From Spirosomataceae bacterium TFI 002 (GTDB lineage Bacteria > Bacteroidota > Bacteroidia > Cytophagales > Spirosomataceae): DNA of 64,000 nt. A program made the position numbers and the translations under genes. The stretch covers positions 3,301,001 to 3,365,000 of the forward strand of contig LT907983.1 in NCBI GenBank assembly GCA_900230115.1, read 5' to 3'. Below the pieces are notes generated by a model. It saw nothing but the letters and a program-made list of their open reading frames with translations. It made no database searches and was not told where the DNA came from. Within the stretch, counting starts at the first letter, position 1. Each line of letters starts with the position of its first letter. Below, one piece after another: positions 63,512-64,000 of the stretch.

Positions 63512-63688
63512 TTAATGTTCTCCAAGATGTTTCTTGTTGTATCCAATAGAAAAAACTAAAATCTCGAGTAAGGCTCCCAAAATGAAAGTAAATAAATCAC
63601 CAAAGATTGCTAGTACGGCAAGAATTCCCACGAATATTACAATCATTAACCAACTTGGAATTTCGAAATTGTTACCTGCTGAAGCCAT
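63512..63688 (-). CDS. Small single- or two-pass membrane protein (58 residues)
   Basis: An open frame of 58 codons starting ATGGCTTCAGCAGG at 63688 and ending TAA at 63512. The product (MASAGNNFEIPSWLMIVIFV ... SIGYNKKHLGEH) is mostly hydrophobic, with a soluble head and a short basic tail, so it is probably inserted in the inner membrane. It lies between the ECF sigma operon and an oppositely oriented secreted-protein gene. It is too short for family assignment, but the clean hydrophobic pattern, the good ATG and the proper stop support it. Confidence 0.6.
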   Translation of the reverse strand: MASAGNNFEIPSWLMIVIFVGILAVLAIFGDLFTFILGALLEILVFSIGYNKKHLGEH

Positions 63689-63808
63689 TGTTTTATACTT
63701 TATTTATAATTGACAAAGTTATAACTTTTGATCAAAAAAAAGTTTTTTACTTCCAAATTGTTAACATATTGATGCGTTAATATGTAAATAGACTACAACA
63801 TTTAATTT

Positions 63809-64000
63809 ATGGCAAAATATTTTACCCTATTGTTCATGCTTTTTCAGAGTTTTTCTAGTCTTGCTCAAGAAGAGCCTTACTATGAGCCAGTGGGTAAGCG
63901 AACATTGGAGAATTTAAAATATTTGCCAAACTTAGAAACCACTCAAAATAGAATTTATATTGCTACAAGTGGTGGGACAAGATATTTTGGTTCCAAAATG
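63809..64000 (+). CDS. Secreted protein, N-terminal fragment (runs off the window)
   Basis: From an ATG at 63809, 64 codons remain open to the window edge. The N-terminus MAKYFTLLFMLFQSFSSLAQ is a signal peptide; the mature start is EEPYYEPVGKRTLENLKYLP. The piece TTQNRIYIATSGGTRYFGS suggests a beta-rich domain, but no family can be named. It is divergent from the 58-residue membrane-protein gene. Confidence 0.6.
   Translation, partial: MAKYFTLLFMLFQSFSSLAQEEPYYEPVGKRTLENLKYLPNLETTQNRIYIATSGGTRYFGSKM

Overview
The window looks like an ordinary chromosomal stretch of an aerobic, probably pigmented and possibly gliding member of the Bacteroidota, most likely the order Cytophagales (inference). 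The support is a complete type IX secretion / gliding core (porP-gldK-gldL-gldM-gldN), many SusC-free OmpA, TSP3 and PD40 outer-membrane proteins, ECF sigma / anti-sigma pairs, a CrtY-type lycopene cyclase, AT-rich DNA, frequent TTG starts and promoter-like TAnnTTTG boxes. I see no rRNA, tRNA, prophage, insertion sequence or CRISPR array.

Layout. 1-4.3 kb: a partial secreted protein, a GlcG/HbpS-like protein and a Crp/Fnr regulator on the minus strand, then a lone nuoH, a conserved unknown and proB. 4.3-6.8 kb: a DUF4056-type protein, five exact-period 125-bp tandem repeats and a small secreted protein. 7-9.8 kb: pth, pyrR, aat and a glycosyltransferase. 9.8-17.5 kb, all minus: a molybdopterin oxidoreductase below a translationally coupled pair of envelope proteins (PD40-CRD-OmpA and a TSP3-repeat outer-membrane protein). 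17.8-20.7 kb: a small LytTR regulator and two divergent single-pass membrane proteins that share an unnamed cytoplasmic domain. 20.7-22.9 kb: an overlapping sigma / anti-sigma / DUF4097-like operon. 23.3-28.7 kb: a secreted repeat protein, a GH3 / beta-lactamase-fold fusion and a Uma2-type protein. 28.7-34 kb: araBAD, with a displaced relic of the araD 3' end beside a zinc-knuckle membrane protein. 34.1-37.1 kb: oxyR, an ankyrin gene and a MoxR/ChlI-type ATPase.

37.2-45.6 kb: mgsA, a DUF4271-type membrane protein, a HemD-family protein and then porP-gldKLMN, closed by a strong terminator; a second terminator-like hairpin sits between gldK and gldL. 45.6-57.8 kb: housekeeping genes (LprI-like, CvpA, YqeY, pdxJ, sterol-desaturase family, htpG, cysE-cysM, an MDR oxidoreductase, xerD, lipA, crtY). 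57.9-64 kb: metK, a NIPSNAP protein, a membrane-anchored winged-helix regulator, and an ECF sigma factor overlapping a protein that appears to span both membranes (cytoplasmic anti-sigma-like region, one helix, long disordered linker, C-terminal beta-barrel).

The parts most worth a second look are the 125-bp repeat array, the divergent pair with the shared domain, the putative dual-membrane anti-sigma factor, the inverted-topology winged-helix protein and the araD relic, whose nine differences from the intact gene are all synonymous.
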